Below are positions 44,896 through 56,720 of a stretch of 64,000 bases of DNA, one piece after another. The notes under the pieces are model-generated. The model searched no databases. It had not been told where the DNA came from and saw only the letters and a list, made by a program, of their open reading frames with translations. Position 1 is the first letter of the stretch, and every line of letters starts with the position of its first letter. The translations under genes were made by a program, and so were the position numbers. The stretch is from Lutjanus erythropterus (lineage: Eukaryota; Chordata; Actinopteri; Lutjaniformes; Lutjanidae). Location of the stretch: assembly GCA_020091685.1 (NCBI GenBank), contig CM034608.1, forward strand, positions 10,416,522-10,480,521. The letters are read 5' to 3'.

Positions 44896-45099
44896 TCTAG
44901 AATGGTTAGCAGTCAATGTTAATCATGCAGATGGGGAAATTCACAAGCTATTTAAAGTCTGGCCACAGTCTAAAGGACTTGTCACAGCTGAGGAAAAAAA
45001 ATCACAATTTTAATCATGGCTTGCGATTGTGATTAAATAGATCATGATTATAATTTTTGGCAAGATTTTAATCTAGTTTTAGCAGCCTGCTCCAGTAGA
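44896..45099. other. Unassigned, ATTGTGATTAA-rich
   Basis: Contains GCGATTGTGATTAAATAGAT and ATCATGATTATAA, which resemble a fish repeat rich in CGATTAATCG words. Confidence 0.4.
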
Positions 45100-45485
45100 A
45101 ATAGAGGGAAACCAATGGCTGACTTCAACAGTAAAACTTTTACAGTTAAAATAGGTCAACAAAGACTAAACACACTGACATGGTGCTTTGAGGGCAAAAA
45201 AAATGTCACTACTCTCTGGAATTCTCTTTCACATGAACTACGGTCTGCTACAACAATGTTCTCTTTTAAAAGCAAACTAACAATGTAGATTTTTCACAAG
45301 CTTTTAATTAGTTTAAATTGTATTTTGTTTACTTTTTCTTTCCTGATAGCTTCTTATCTTGTGTGTGTTCTTTTGATTTTATGTTTTGTCATATACAATC
45401 CATGTATCTTGAAGCACACTGAGTTTACGCTTCTCATATGAAATGTGCTACATAAATAAAGTTGACTTGACTTGACTTGACTTGC
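45100..45485 (+). mobile_element. 3' end of a LINE: last codons of the reverse-transcriptase ORF plus UTR and tail
   Basis: In frame up to a TAG at 45286-45288, the plus strand encodes TLWNSLSHELRSATTMFSFK, the WNSLP-x-LR-x-FKxxLK signature found at the very C-terminus of many fish LINE ORF2 proteins (CR1/L2/Rex-like). About 175 bp of AT-rich UTR follow, then ACATAAATAAAG and a (TTGAC)n tail at 45462-45484, the normal 3' end. Everything upstream is missing: a 5'-truncated, dead copy. Plus orientation is certain from the tail. Confidence 0.8.
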
Positions 45486-45970
45486 TCAATGTGGCCTACA
45501 TTGATATTTGCGTAAACATGAAGTTGATGATTATCTGGCTCACTCCCAGATCTGCAGAGCTCACCAACATCACAAACTCAATATATTCTCTCTTCTCTGA
45601 TATATATTTGTATTGGCGCCTCGCCCGTATTACATATCTGAAAAATCAAAAGTCTCCAGGCTGTGGATACTGGTTCGAGCTGTGCACCTCTGCCTCCAGT
45701 CTATCCCTTGGCGAAGGCACAAGCAAGTCTGTGGTAATTTAATGCTTGCCGCCCAGGCCCTATGATCCTGCGGGAGTGCCTGTGCCCCTGTAAGTGAGGC
45801 TGAACGCTTTATCCCGTGGCATTAGTCGTCCATGTTTGAGTTAATACCCTAGAGTAGAGCTTCTATCCAGAGGCATTAGTGTCTGACACTCTGCAGCTCA
45901 GAATGGGGAGGCTCTCACTTCCTCCTCTTGCACCAAACACTCCCCCAACTCTTCTGTGTCTCTTTCATCC
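45486..45970. promoter_or_regulatory. GC-balanced low-repeat block, weak candidate conserved element
   Basis: 45610-45930 is GC-balanced with several CG dinucleotides and CTAGAGTAGAG / GGCATTAGT doubled words (GGCATTAGTCGTCC near 45818, AGGCATTAGTGTC near 45872). No family recognised. Confidence 0.25.
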
Positions 45971-46269
45971 TTGCACTTAGAGTTTTGATCAGAGTTTGCA
46001 AACTTAGCTCACACGAGTACTTTCCCTGGATGAAAGATGCACACTGATGTCGCTTGCATCCAGATGTGGTGCGGCATGACAGAAATATTGCAATAACCCG
46101 TCTCCATGGCGCCTGCAATTTGTGTTGTCAGACTTTTTTTTTTTTTATCAGAGATCTATAAAGAGTGAAGTTGTACATACAGTATGTATCATTTTAAAAA
46201 TAACTTCACTTGTTTGTGTGTGTTTGAGCTTGTTAAATATGTTTTCCGTGGAACACCAAGAAAAACTCT
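45971..46269. other. No gene seen
   Basis: Unassigned, T-rich run near 46133-46146. Confidence 0.5.
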
Positions 46270-46965
46270 TGGTCAAACTTTATTTTAAAGTACACAAATA
46301 AGACGTGACAAGCCGTACTTTGTATCCAATTAGACAAAAACTAGAAATATGTTATTTATTAGACAGTATTAGACCTTTATTTAACTTCCTTAGAGGGTAA
46401 TTGGGGGCACATTACAGCTGAGCTGTAAGCTAAACTAAAGTGAAATCATATCTCTTCTACTTGAGACACACCTTCAGCTAGTCACATAAAATCAGCAGAG
46501 AAGCCAAGACTGATGCATACTTCTTTTATCAAACCATATCATCCGCCTACAGTATTATAATAAGTCAGTATCATTACCAATAGACAAAACATTCCTCTAA
46601 CTCTATAACTGCGGCCCTTACTTGGTAGATCTCGTTCGCATATTGTTTTTAAATGCAGATATGTGATTTCACTTTAGTTTATTGTACAGTTCTGTCTCCG
46701 TAATTACCCTCTAAGAAAGTCTAATAAGGGTCTAACAGTGGTAAAAACACACTTTAGTTTAGAGTACAGCTCATTAATTACCCTCTAAGAAAGTTTAATA
46801 AGGGTGTAACACTGAAACAGTTCTAACAGTTCTGTCTCCCAAATTATCCTCTAATAATGTCTAATAAAGGTCAAAGCATCTAATAACACACTGTTCCTAG
46901 TTTTTGTTGTATTTGATACAAAGTACAGCTTACAGTTATTATACTGTAAAATAAAGTGTGACCAG
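46270..46965. mobile_element. Foldback MITE with long arms and internal triple repeat
   Basis: Left TTGGTCAAACTTTATTTTAA and right reverse complement CTGGTCACACTTTATTTTAC. The arms go on through CCGTACTTTGTATCCAATTAG against CTGTACTTTGTATCAAATAC, then TATTAGAC-TTTATT. The right arm is enlarged: a block with ACCCTCTAAGAAAGTCTAATAAGGGT recurs at about 46691, 46763 and 46830 (period about 70). The left arm has it once, inverted (near 46395). Non-coding. Confidence 0.85.
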
Positions 46966-47559
46966 GCTTACTTTTCTTTTTCCCCATAAAACTGTCCATT
47001 AAAACATCAATCAGATTATGAAAAGAGATGTTTACAGTATTTAACAACTAATGTCAGCGTGTGAATAATTTAAGATAATGCAGCATTAGGATTTTCATAA
47101 TCTGTGACATACAGTGTGTGTCTGTTTCTCTACTTTCACTGGATGCTGGTTTAACACCCCCCCACCCCCAACACCAACACACTGTTCAAACCCCTCTGCC
47201 CACGCACACACATACTTTGAAGCTTTTACCACACACACACACACATACACAGAGATTTGAATGTTATGTTCAAAGATTAAAATTGTTTGTGTCATTATGG
47301 TAATGAAAGGCAAACAATGTCTCCTGTCATTTAAAGCAATTAGAGGAGAAAATCCCCCTACTTTAATCAATTCATTTTGTATTTCTGTGGAGCATTCCTG
47401 GACTAATTATTTTATCTTTATTTAATTTATTCTCACCTTCTAGATTATGAGCTGTTATTTCAACAGATGGTTGCAATGCTGGGAATTGTGTTCATGCACT
47501 GTATAAACAAAAGATAGAACAACAATATAACTTAAAAAAAAAGGCTCATCTGCTTTGGA
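46966..47559. other. No gene seen; C-rich 47156-47169, (CA)n 47229-47245
   Basis: Unassigned, low-complexity in part. Confidence 0.55.
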
Positions 47560-47900
47560 AAGGGTATTCAAAACAGTCTGAAGACTGCGGAGGATGTTTC
47601 TTTTTTCTCTTCTGACACCAACAAGGCTGATAGCATTAACGTGTGCAGATAAACTCCCTGACCTGTCGCTTCATGTTATCACAGTCATAACCCGTGCACC
47701 GCATTCACAACCTGTCTCCTTACTCTCATGATAACCTCAGGGTTGACAAAGGCTATTGCAGTCTGGTATTTCACTTCATGGAGGGTGAACTATCCACAAA
47801 GTCATTGAAGTTGAAGAGAAAAATGTTATTCCTGATTGCCAGCTGAGTAAGGTCACATCCAGGTGGCATCTCTTCTAAAGTAGCCGAGCAAAAGTGACAG
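47560..47900. promoter_or_regulatory. Low-repeat block, weak candidate conserved element
   Basis: Single-copy-looking sequence with GCTGATAGCATTAACG, CAGATAAACTCC (GATA-type words) and TGTTATCACAGTCATAACC. Inference only. Confidence 0.25.
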
Positions 47901-48867
47901 TGTCTATCTAAACACACTCGTTGTAATACTGGTTTGTTAGTTAAGTGTTTTATATATATATATATATATAAACCTGTGTGAGGTACAACATCAGAGCTTT
48001 GAAGAATGTCGGGGTAATGTTAGAATTGTCTACCAGATCCAAAGATGACTGCAGGTACTTATATACTCAGTGTATTGCTTTTAGTACATGACAGTCAGTC
48101 AGTCACACCCCCAGGCTAGAAGCAGAAAGGGCTACCAGGATGGACCTTGGCCACTTACAAAAGGTCCACCTAGAAAATTAATATCAGTTTAATTGTACAC
48201 TAATAACAGACATTTATTAGACTGAGTAAAAAAAAACAACATTGTTTTAATAAGTAACACACAAATAAATTAAATTTATTCAAGTCAGGTTAACAAGTTA
48301 GATGAACACAATTGTTTCAAGTCAGATGTACTCAATAGTCTGATTGCTTTCAAATCAACAGTTTGAATTAAGGTCAATTACTGTACTTATTCCAACTCAA
48401 TTATTTGTAAAATACTGCTCCTTAACAACCTAATAGTGTGGTTTCAGTAAAGGTTTATTTCTTTCAAATAGTAATCTTACTATGTTATTTTAGTTTGTTA
48501 AATAATTTAATGTAATTGCTAATGTTGGCATGACTTAACGTAAGCATGACTTAACGATATTTAGTTTGGTTCAGTGGGTTTACGAAAACTTAAACAACAC
48601 AATTTAACCAATTCAGGTGGACCATACATCTAAAATATAATGTCTGACCACAAAATATGTTTTTTCTTGCATTAGAATTACCTTTTTTTTTATGAATCAC
48701 TAAGAGGAAATGGGGGGAAAAACTGAAAACAATGTGGAAGTCATCATGTGAGGCTCACAGTACTACGAAACACTTAACTGATGCACTTTTACTGAAATAA
48801 GAATAGCAGAATAAGGAAACGGGGTGTCATTTCAGTTTCATGTTACACTTGCATTTTACAGTGTATA
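47901..48867. other. No gene seen; (TA)n at 47950-47970
   Basis: AT-rich. GCATGACTTAACG occurs twice in tandem at 48529-48556. 48180-48640 has TTGAATTAA / AACTTAAAC words like the CACTGTAAAA MITE family, but ends cannot be found. Confidence 0.5.
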
Positions 48868-49240
48868 TTAAGCATGTTTTCACTGCTTTCTGATGGGAAA
48901 ACACCATTATAGAAGCCAAATATCGCTCTCTTTAAACCAACCAAACTCCATAGGCAAAATCAATAATTTTACCTTGCTCTTACCTGGTCTACTGCTGCCT
49001 CAGTGTAGTACTTTGTATGTGTTATTGTGTGAATTTGGTGAATCCAAGCTACACTGTTAAAACTCCAAAATCATGCAACAACACAAACAAACTAGCAGAT
49101 CATGTCAGCAGTAGACCAGGTTGCAAGGTTAAATTCCTGGTTTTGCCTATGGAGTTTGGTTGTTTTTTTGACTGGAATTTACCCCCAGAAAACACTTTCT
49201 GACAGCAAACTAAAGGAGTGAAAATGTTATATCTTTTAGT
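48868..49240. mobile_element. Palindromic foldback repeat (partner of 781-1000)
   Basis: The left arm (to about 48998) read on the minus strand gives GGCAGCAGTAGACCAGGTAA, GATTTTGCCTATGGAGTTTGG and later AGCAGTGAAAACATG. The right arm (from about 49105) reads GTCAGCAGTAGACCAGG, GGTTTTGCCTATGGAGTTTGG and GGAGTGAAAATGTT. The loop is about 105 bp. Non-coding. Confidence 0.8.
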
Positions 49241-49750
49241 GGTTGCGGTAATCCATGCTGCCCTGAAGACGTCAGTTGCTATTGAGTGTATTGTAAAAAT
49301 ATTCACTTCATTTCTTTCTATGCAAAATTGTATTCTAAAGTTCAGCAACAGCTAATAAGAAGCTTCAGTCGTCTGACTTGGACAAATCAAATGGTTATAT
49401 TCCAGAAGTCATCAGTCTATCATTATGAAATTCATTCTCCATGTTTCCTCAAAAAGCTGCAGTGAAAAACTAGAAACACAGTATTTTGTGCTGTAGATTT
49501 TGTCCGCAATCACTTCCTTTGGAGTCACACTGGGAATTGATCTGAGGGCCAGTGTGAAAATGTGATTGCAGTTGTGAGATTGTTTGCTCATGTTGCCAGG
49601 ACTGTCAGTCAAATCTGGTCAAACCAAAGCCACACAGTCCTGATGAAGCAGAATAGACCAGGTTTTATATTTTTTTTCTAATTGTATCTCTTCTTATGTA
49701 ATCACATATTTTAAATGTTATAGAGAAATGCTTGAGATTTGGGACCAAAT
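49241..49750. other. No gene seen
   Basis: Unassigned. Confidence 0.5.
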
Positions 49751-49975
49751 TTTAAAGGACTAGTATGTAGGATTCAGTGGCATCTAGCAGTGAGGATCTA
49801 AATTGCAGCAAGCTGAATACTATTTTTTTTTAATGAAAAATAACAAGCAGTATCTATATTGCATTGTTTGTGTTTCCTGAATAACATATACAGAAATGGG
49901 TGCATCCCTATAATATTCAATTTCTGCTATATTCTACCAATAGATCCCCCTAAATCTTACACACTGGAGCTTTAA
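49751..49975 (+). mobile_element. MITE, family 3, copy 1
   Basis: Left TTTAAAGGACTAGTATGTAG, right reverse complement TTAAAGCTCCAGTGTGTAAG. Both arms then have GATTCAGTGGCATCTA / GATTTAGGGGGATCTA. About 225 bp, an internally deleted copy of the family seen longer at 51883-52724. TTTAA at both ends would fit a TTAA or TA target. Confidence 0.8.
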
Positions 49976-50500
49976 GGGGCTGTAAGGCTTTAATAGACCT
50001 GGATGAACTAACCTTAGACAACTAATGGTTGTTTTACCATGAAAAACAAGACCCTACACAGAATAACACCCCTGTAAGCTTTTCAAAGACAATGAAAAAT
50101 CAATAATTCAGGGCATTCATTATTGTGTTTGATTTGCAATCAGAAGTATGAAGCATGCAATATAATACAGACCCATGAGGAAGAAACACTAGACTCAGAT
50201 GTCGGGTTATTAGCCTTATTAGACTTATTTTATAAAATTGTTGTGAACAGTGAGTTTTAAAACTGAAGTCCACAGTAGGCCTGAGTTCACTCTTATAAAA
50301 AAGAGACACTCTAGAGGCTTTAACCAGGTTAACACACTGAGCACAGCCTCCTTTCATACACTGTTGTCTGCAGCAGCTTAGCAAGGACAAAATATGGTGT
50401 AACTCTTCCACAGCCTATTCTCTGTCATGAAAGGCCATTTTGAAAGCTGAAAAATACTGAACACGTAAAGAAGAAAACCTATAGAGAGCAGAGTGAAGAT
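49976..50500. other. No gene seen
   Basis: Unassigned. A 103-codon minus-strand frame (50100-50411) shows no family signature. Confidence 0.45.
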
Positions 50501-50880
50501 CTTAAGCCGGCCCAGTACTTCAGATGTCAAAACTCAGCCTGCTGCACAAACACTAGTTCCACGGTCTGCTTTCTGTTGGCTTTTAGGAAGAGCCAGAGTG
50601 ATAAAGGTTGCATATTGTCATCTTGATCATCACGGAGGGGCACATTAATGCTAATGCGAAAACAGGTTTGAACACTTAAGACTCTGAGGGATTATGAGAG
50701 CCCTTTGAAGTGGATATGAGGAGTGTTTTTTAGCTTGTAAATTGGCCCGTAATGAGGAACACTTAGCTGTACGTGGAGTTGACCACAGACTCACCCTCCC
50801 AATTACAAAGAAGACAAAGATTCTGTAATGGACTTAGTGAGATAAGACCTCTGTCACCCTCACTTATGTACAAATTTAAT
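50501..50880. promoter_or_regulatory. Low-repeat block, candidate conserved element
   Basis: 50625-50860 carries CATTAATGCTAATGCG (POU/octamer-like ATGCTAAT), TTGTAAATTGGCCCGTAATG, CTCCCAATTACAAAG. No repeat partner. Enhancer reading is inference. Confidence 0.3.
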
Positions 50881-51279
50881 TTTTACCCCAAAGCAGCACG
50901 AAGATGGCACTACATAAAAGATGATCGCAAGAAATGAAAACAACCAGGGGCAAGACTTTGGATGACAAGTTTTATTTTATATTAAAAGCAGAGCGGGACA
51001 CAACAGGCTTCAGTTTTGTGAAAGTTGCAGCCTGTCTCCTGTCTTCTGTCATCCCTCTGTGTGGGTGCACACGGGGAAAGATGTGAATATCATAGAAATT
51101 GACCTTGGCTCAGTTGCCTGAGCAACCATAGACAATGTAGTTCCCTCATAAAGATTTGATGTTAACTGTGTTTGCCTAACACACAGGGTGAACCACCTTA
51201 AACCACCTATGAGTATAAAACCTTGAGCTGAGGCTTCACAAAAAAAGTTCACATTAAAGTCTTTCATACACCTTGTAGC
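50881..51279. other. No gene seen
   Basis: Unassigned AT-rich DNA. Confidence 0.5.
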
Positions 51280-51640
51280 TATCGTAACGTATGGTGCGCC
51301 CTAATTAGTATCTGCTCTGATAAGTGTAATTCATTTCATTACCCCTTTGTGTGTCTGATTAGGATCTTAATGACTAAAATGTCACATTTTAATGCGATAA
51401 AGTGTTTTACTTTGTTGCTTCCATCGATCTTCTATAGTTTCAATACTAATTAGCCAGCTCTTAGAATGACCTGAACCAAAGCTCGAGCCGTTTTCATCAA
51501 ATGTCATTAAATCTTTTTTTGTGCATTTTTTTTTTTGTAACTGCTGAGTTAAATGCACTTTTGAGAAGTCATTTATTCCGCTTAATTTCCCCCTGAGAAA
51601 GAAAGATCTTGTGGCTCACTTGCAGCTGAGCAATGCTCTT
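51280..51640. promoter_or_regulatory. Low-repeat block with repeated TAATTAG sites, candidate conserved element
   Basis: Two TAATTAG homeodomain-type sites (about 51303 and 51448), a GATAAG (about 51319), TCATTTCATTACCCC and GATTAGG words in 160 bp, no repeat ends. A T-rich stretch 51512-51537 ends the block. Inference from motif density. Confidence 0.35.
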
Positions 51641-51882
51641 TTTGCCATTGCCTCCTAGTTTTGGTTGTGGGCAAAATGAGTATACAATTCTGCATGAAGC
51701 AGTCCGAGACTATAGGGCTACATCAAATTAAAGTAATTAATAGGTTATAGTTTATTAATGCAGGATGTTTCAGTGAGATTAAGATTTCTTTTCTAAGACA
51801 GGCCTAAGAAGAAATTACATGAATGCAAGACTGAAAAAAGATGATTTATTCACACAAAACAATTCTCATACAGAAACTTATC
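51641..51882. other. No gene seen
   Basis: Unassigned. Confidence 0.5.
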
Positions 51883-52724
51883 AAAGGACTAGTGCATAGG
51901 ATTTAGTGTCATCTGGCTGTGAGGTTGCAGATTACAAACATTGTCTGCATGAGATTGTCTCACCCTCCCCTTCTATCCATGTAGGACATTGGTGTTCAGT
52001 GGAGGGTCCATGACCACCAGTGGGTCCTCAGAGTTACTGCACTGGGCCATCAAATTATTAAAAAACAATCTAATTTACACTACATTGAGGAAAAGACTAC
52101 TCATGTATCATTTTGCAGCCATGTTAGCAAGCTTACTCACTTTGCAGCATCTATCCATAATGGTAAACTAGTTAGCTACCTAGTATTGAAACATATTGGC
52201 TAAATAGCTGCATTATTATCACAGACACAAACCCAAAACATCTCAAAGACCATCACCCAAAGTGCAAGGGGTGAAGCTAATGTACTAACATTAGCCATGC
52301 TACAACTGCTGCTGACTTAGAAACTGCAGATAAACAAAAAAAACAAGAAAGACCTGGAAATATTTAATGCAGTATAGGTAGCAGGGGGTCCCTGCTGCGT
52401 CTCTCTATCAGCCAAGGGGTCCATGGCCTGAAAAATGTTGAAGACTCCCGCTGTGGGAGACACTACAGTGGTTGCAAGACTCAGGAAAAAAACATGAAAA
52501 GACTTATAGAGACAGTGTTAGTCCATTCTGGCAGTTTAACATGGTATCCTGGCCTGCTGTAGATATAAACAGCTCATTCGAAGGTAACTGAAACACAGCT
52601 GCTCTTATTTTCAGTTGATTATGAACTAATGAAAACATACTTAATAATAATAGTAATGTAATCGAATATTCAATTATTATTCAAACATTCAATCCCCATA
52701 CATTTTACATACTGGACCTGTAAA
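51883..52724 (+). mobile_element. MITE, family 3, copy 2, carrying a nested insertion
   Basis: Left AAAGGACTAGTGCATAGGAT and right reverse complement TTTTACAGGTCCAGTATGTA match copy 1 at 49751-49975. The body TAGATATAAACAGCTCATTC and TTTTCAGTTGATTATGAACT fits the longer form of this fish family as I remember it. It is split at 51986/52451 by a 464-bp hAT-like insert. It merges at its right edge into a short (AC)n (52724-52738). Confidence 0.8.
51987..52450 (+). mobile_element. hAT-like MITE nested in family 3 copy 2
   Basis: Flanked by ATGTAGGA (51979-51986) and CTGTGGGA (52451-52458), an 8-bp target duplication with two differences, the hAT size. Ends CATTGGTGTTCAGTG and, from the other strand, CGGGAGTCTTCAACA are the decayed CAGGGGTGTTCAAC-type termini. 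Interior GGGTCCATG--C--CAGTGGGTCCTCAGAG. No transposase. Confidence 0.75.
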
Positions 52725-53099
52725 ACACACACACACACTGAACTCCTTCACAGGAATTCAGTTCAATTCTGTGTTTGTGATGTTGTTCTATAACCGGGTG
52801 ATTTATTAATAAAGACGATTATAGACACAGATTCTAATTGCACTTGCCTGTCATTAGATGACAGATTGTGATTATTAAACACTTGACACAAATTCATCAA
52901 ACACTGCCAGCATGTAACCACAGCTCCAGTTAAGAGAAGCTGTGAAAAGATTAATGTGAAGTTGACAGTCTCCTCTGTCACAACAAATAAAGTTTACTAG
53001 AGTGCACCAAAGGCAGTTGTTTGTTTGTTTGTTTTTTTTGCTTTCTGGGGAAGAGGAGGGTCACATTTTGTTTTGAGCAACTAAATGTTAAGAAATATC
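52725..53099. other. No gene seen; (TTTG)n at 53017-53033
   Basis: Unassigned. Confidence 0.5.
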
Positions 53100-53358
53100 A
53101 ATTAACACTTTAACTGGACGTCAAATGTACTGATTTTCCTTTATTTTACAATTCAAAACAGTAGAACTCTTTTATTTACTGTAAATAAGATATTGTTCAT
53201 TTTGTTTTTTAGTGTTATTTTTATGTTTATAGTTGTTGACTTGCAGAATTTGCTTTAACCTTTCTGTCTATTTTCTGATAGTTTATTGTTTTGCACTAAT
53301 ATACCAAGGCAAATTCCTTGTGTGCAAAAACCTACTTGGCAATAAAACTGATTCTGAC
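53100..53358 (+). mobile_element. LINE-type 3' tail, second type
   Basis: Ends CCAAGGCAAATTCCTTGTGT, AAAACCTACTTGGCAATAAA, CTGATTCTGAC: the 3' end and start of a (GATTCT)n tail of a common fish retroposon. CAAGGCAAATTCCTTG is itself a near-palindrome. The AT-rich part before it has no coding sequence left. Confidence 0.7.
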
Positions 53359-53859
53359 TATAATTTATGTGTATGTGGGTGAGAGGAGAAGTAGATTTTC
53401 AACAGTGGATGCCTGTTTTGGCATCGTACAGTTTGTCTCCATTTCACATGGGATTGATTTAGAAAACTTTTACTGCTCATAAGGTTGAAATAATAATATC
53501 TTTACAAGTAACTTAAACTATTAAGGGAGATACAGACGAATGGTAAAAAAATGTACTTTCCATACTTTTTTCAGTAGAGAGCTGTTTTTCAGGCAGAAAA
53601 GAGGCAAGTTAAAGAGACACAAAGGTTAACTATTCTCACTTAGGAGGAGCATTTTGGACACCGGAGCTCTGATAGATTAAATGATTTGTTCTTGTTTCCA
53701 CAGTGTTTACCTGTTACAAGAGAATACTATACAGGGTACGGTTAAAGGTAAACAAGTCCAAATTTGTTTCCATTCTCCAGAAGCTGAAAGACAACTCACC
53801 AGACAGAAATTTCCAATGAGCTGTTGGAAAAGTTTGGAGCTACAACAGAGTTCAGATTG
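53359..53859. other. No gene seen
   Basis: Unassigned. Confidence 0.5.
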
Positions 53860-54290
53860 AAAAAGTGGCATCACTCACAGGCGGCCAGGGAGCAAATCCA
53901 TACCAGGATGCTTTTCAGCAGAACTGACTCACTGCAAGTAATTTCAACCCGGTGCTCAAAGTAGCAGGCAGGGCAGTTTCACCGATGTCTGCGCTGAATG
54001 ACTGCTGAATGATTTATCAAGTTGCAAGTGGCAGTTCAGTGGGGCATCGCACACGAGCAGAATGCAAAAGCTACTCCTCTGGGTTCATGGAAGGCCGCGG
54101 CTGCAGCCCTCTGGGATGTTCGGAGCGTCACCTGATGGTTTGACGGAGGACAATGGGACCCACAGCGTGACGGAGAAGGGTTAAAGGGCTGCCAAGTACA
54201 AGGATGCCTTCGCCACACAGACAGACAGATTTGTTATTTTTACCTCGGCCAATTTAATCTCTATTACAGCCTGAGTAAACATTTCCAAAT
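53860..54290. promoter_or_regulatory. GC-balanced low-repeat block, candidate conserved element
   Basis: GC-balanced over about 350 bp in an AT-rich setting, with CGCTGAATGACTGCTGAATG, GGCCGCGGCTGCAG and ACCTCGGCCAATTTAATC. No open frame of note. Candidate only. Confidence 0.35.
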
Positions 54291-56089
54291 TTATAAAACT
54301 AAACCTAGAGGCTATACTTAAAGTATTTTCACATTAAGCTGCACTTTACACAAATTACTGTCATTTATTATGCATTCAAACAAATGTTTCTTCATTCAAC
54401 AATACATGCAGCAAATAACCTTGGGAGCAGATCTCGTGGGGAAGTTATTAAAAATTATGTCTAAATATATTATATTATTAGACTTTGGAATTATGTGTAA
54501 ATACAGTATATTATGTGATTCAAAATACATATTTGATATATGTAGGGCCAACTACAACTGGATTTATGGGGCTGATGCCGATATTAGGGATTTAAAAAAT
54601 TCCAGTTTTGGTGTATTTGCAATCAATATAGTATATAGATTGTAGAATACATAACTACACATAACACACATTTTTTGCAATGATCATTCAAATATGGTTA
54701 ATATTTCTAGTGCTGGGCCAGTCAACACTTCATCTGTGACAAACACTTCATCCATAGGATAGTTAATGATGTTACTTAGTCAATAAGGTGAACTGATTGT
54801 GTCCAAAGATCAAAGCAAATCAGAAAGTCTTAGTGATGGTGTAACTAAGGTTTTTAGGATGAAAACATGTGGCCCTTCTTTAATGCACCTGCTTTTAGAA
54901 TGGAGTTTGGTTTAAGAGTCTGTTCACTTGAAAGACTGCCGGGAGCAGCGTGTATTTTAAGGTTAATAATTCACATAGAATTGAGCTGATCTACCTTCTA
55001 ATAAGGATCCTTGTAAACAACATAATGTGATGTAAGAAGTGGGGATAAAACAGGTCTGTTTTCTATGTCTCTCAGTTGTAGTAAAAGTTTGTGTAATAAG
55101 CACAAATGGCTATAACATGAACTATAGATGTAAATTTAACTTTACTTGCAGATGCACTTGCAACAATCTCCAACAAATACTGTCAAAGTTCAGATTTCAA
55201 CATTCTTGAAGTCGGTGCGTCATGCATGATGAGGCAACATATCTACCATTATCAACAGTCTCACTTCTTTTGCTAATGTTTTAACTCACCATGGTGATAA
55301 GTTATATGTTCAAAGTGTTTTATATCCAGTGCGGGTGTTCACAGAGCTGGCAAACCCACAGGGCTTATCATGTGGCTCTCCTCATTAAAAACTACACTTC
55401 ATCTTGCTTATGCAATAGCTATTAACATAGCAAAGCAACATGAAGCAACTCCCAGTCATCAGACAATTATCCACGTTTTCATTCAGTTAAAATGCATCTT
55501 TGTGTGCGTCAAAAGCAGAACAGGGAGAGCACTTTCCTTTTTTTGTTGTTCCTCTTCTCCTTTCGGTCAAAGAGTTTAAAAACCTTTAATTTTGAAACAC
55601 AGGACCAAGTTAATTGCACCACTCAAACGCTCACCCTGTCAATTTATTCTAAAGTGTAGAAAGGTGGTCTTAGTCCAAGATAATTTACATCCTGGGTCCA
55701 CTGGGTTCAGCAAATGAGACATCAGGGAAAAAAGAAGTACGAGACGAAGAAGAGCGGGTATAGTAAGACAGCATTAATTAATGCTGAGCTGCTGTGCATT
55801 AAAGATATATGCAAATTTAACAAATTAAAGAACATCTGGGTTATAATGTTGCTCATAAAATAATATGCAAGCACACAATTCAACAAAATATGAAACACAG
55901 GTCTAGTGTTTTCAATATTTTTCTGTAGAAATGTTAAACATTATAGCTGTAATGTTCCCATAAGTTTTGCACAATGATTGTTTAAATGATAGAAAAATAA
56001 TGCTGGAGTGAAAAGATGATGTTATAATATGCACTGCATGTGTGTTGCTACATATTTCTTCAAATGAAATAGAAACAGCAGGAGACAAA
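54291..56089. other. No gene seen in about 1.8 kb
   Basis: AT-rich, no repeat ends or duplicated blocks recognised. A 91-codon frame at 54370-54645 reflects the AT-rich composition. Confidence 0.5.
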
Positions 56090-56720
56090 GGAAAAAATAG
56101 AGACAGAAAGAGTGAAACAGGCAGGATTTGACCATTTCAGCACCATGGACAGAGACACAATAAACTACAGGGCTAACACAGCAGGACTGTGTTTAAATGT
56201 TTCAGCACCATGGAGAGAGACATAAAGGGGACTAATGTTAGTCTCATAATACACTCTTATTCTTAGCAAGGTCTGAATATGTTATGTTCATGCTGGAAAA
56301 GTGACAAAATACAGTATACTCAAAGCAGTCAGTATGCATACTAAAAACCCTTGATTTGAAAGTGTGTGCCCTGGAAGGACATTAATTCAAACTAATCTGG
56401 ATTTTGGCAAAACAGCCCCAGGAATATCTCAGAAAACCAATTAAGTTTTGGACAAAACATGTTGCCGTCTATTTTATGTTTTAATGGCAGTGTCAGTGTA
56501 AGGGTGCAGTTGGACTAATATGCAAATCCTGTTAGCGTAAACTTGTTAAGTATGCTCATTTCTTGCATACTAACAGGAAAAACAGTTTGCTAGTATATAC
56601 AGTAGAATAGACATACACAATTAGTATGTAGTATGTAATTGGGACACAGCATGACTCTTTTAGCACCATGGAGAGACAGACAGACTGCGTCTGAATGTTT
56701 CAGGACCATAGAGAGACACT
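56090..56720 (+). repeat. Short tandem array split by an inserted repeat
   Basis: TTTCAGCACCATGGAGAGAG or a variant occurs at 56135, 56200, 56659 and 56698. The first pair is 65 bp apart, the second 39. Between them (about 56225-56650) lies unrelated sequence rich in AGTATGCATACTA / TAGTATGTAGTATG words that ends AATTGGGACACAGC, the look of a fish MITE. So an array seems to have been cut in two by a later insertion. Confidence 0.6.
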
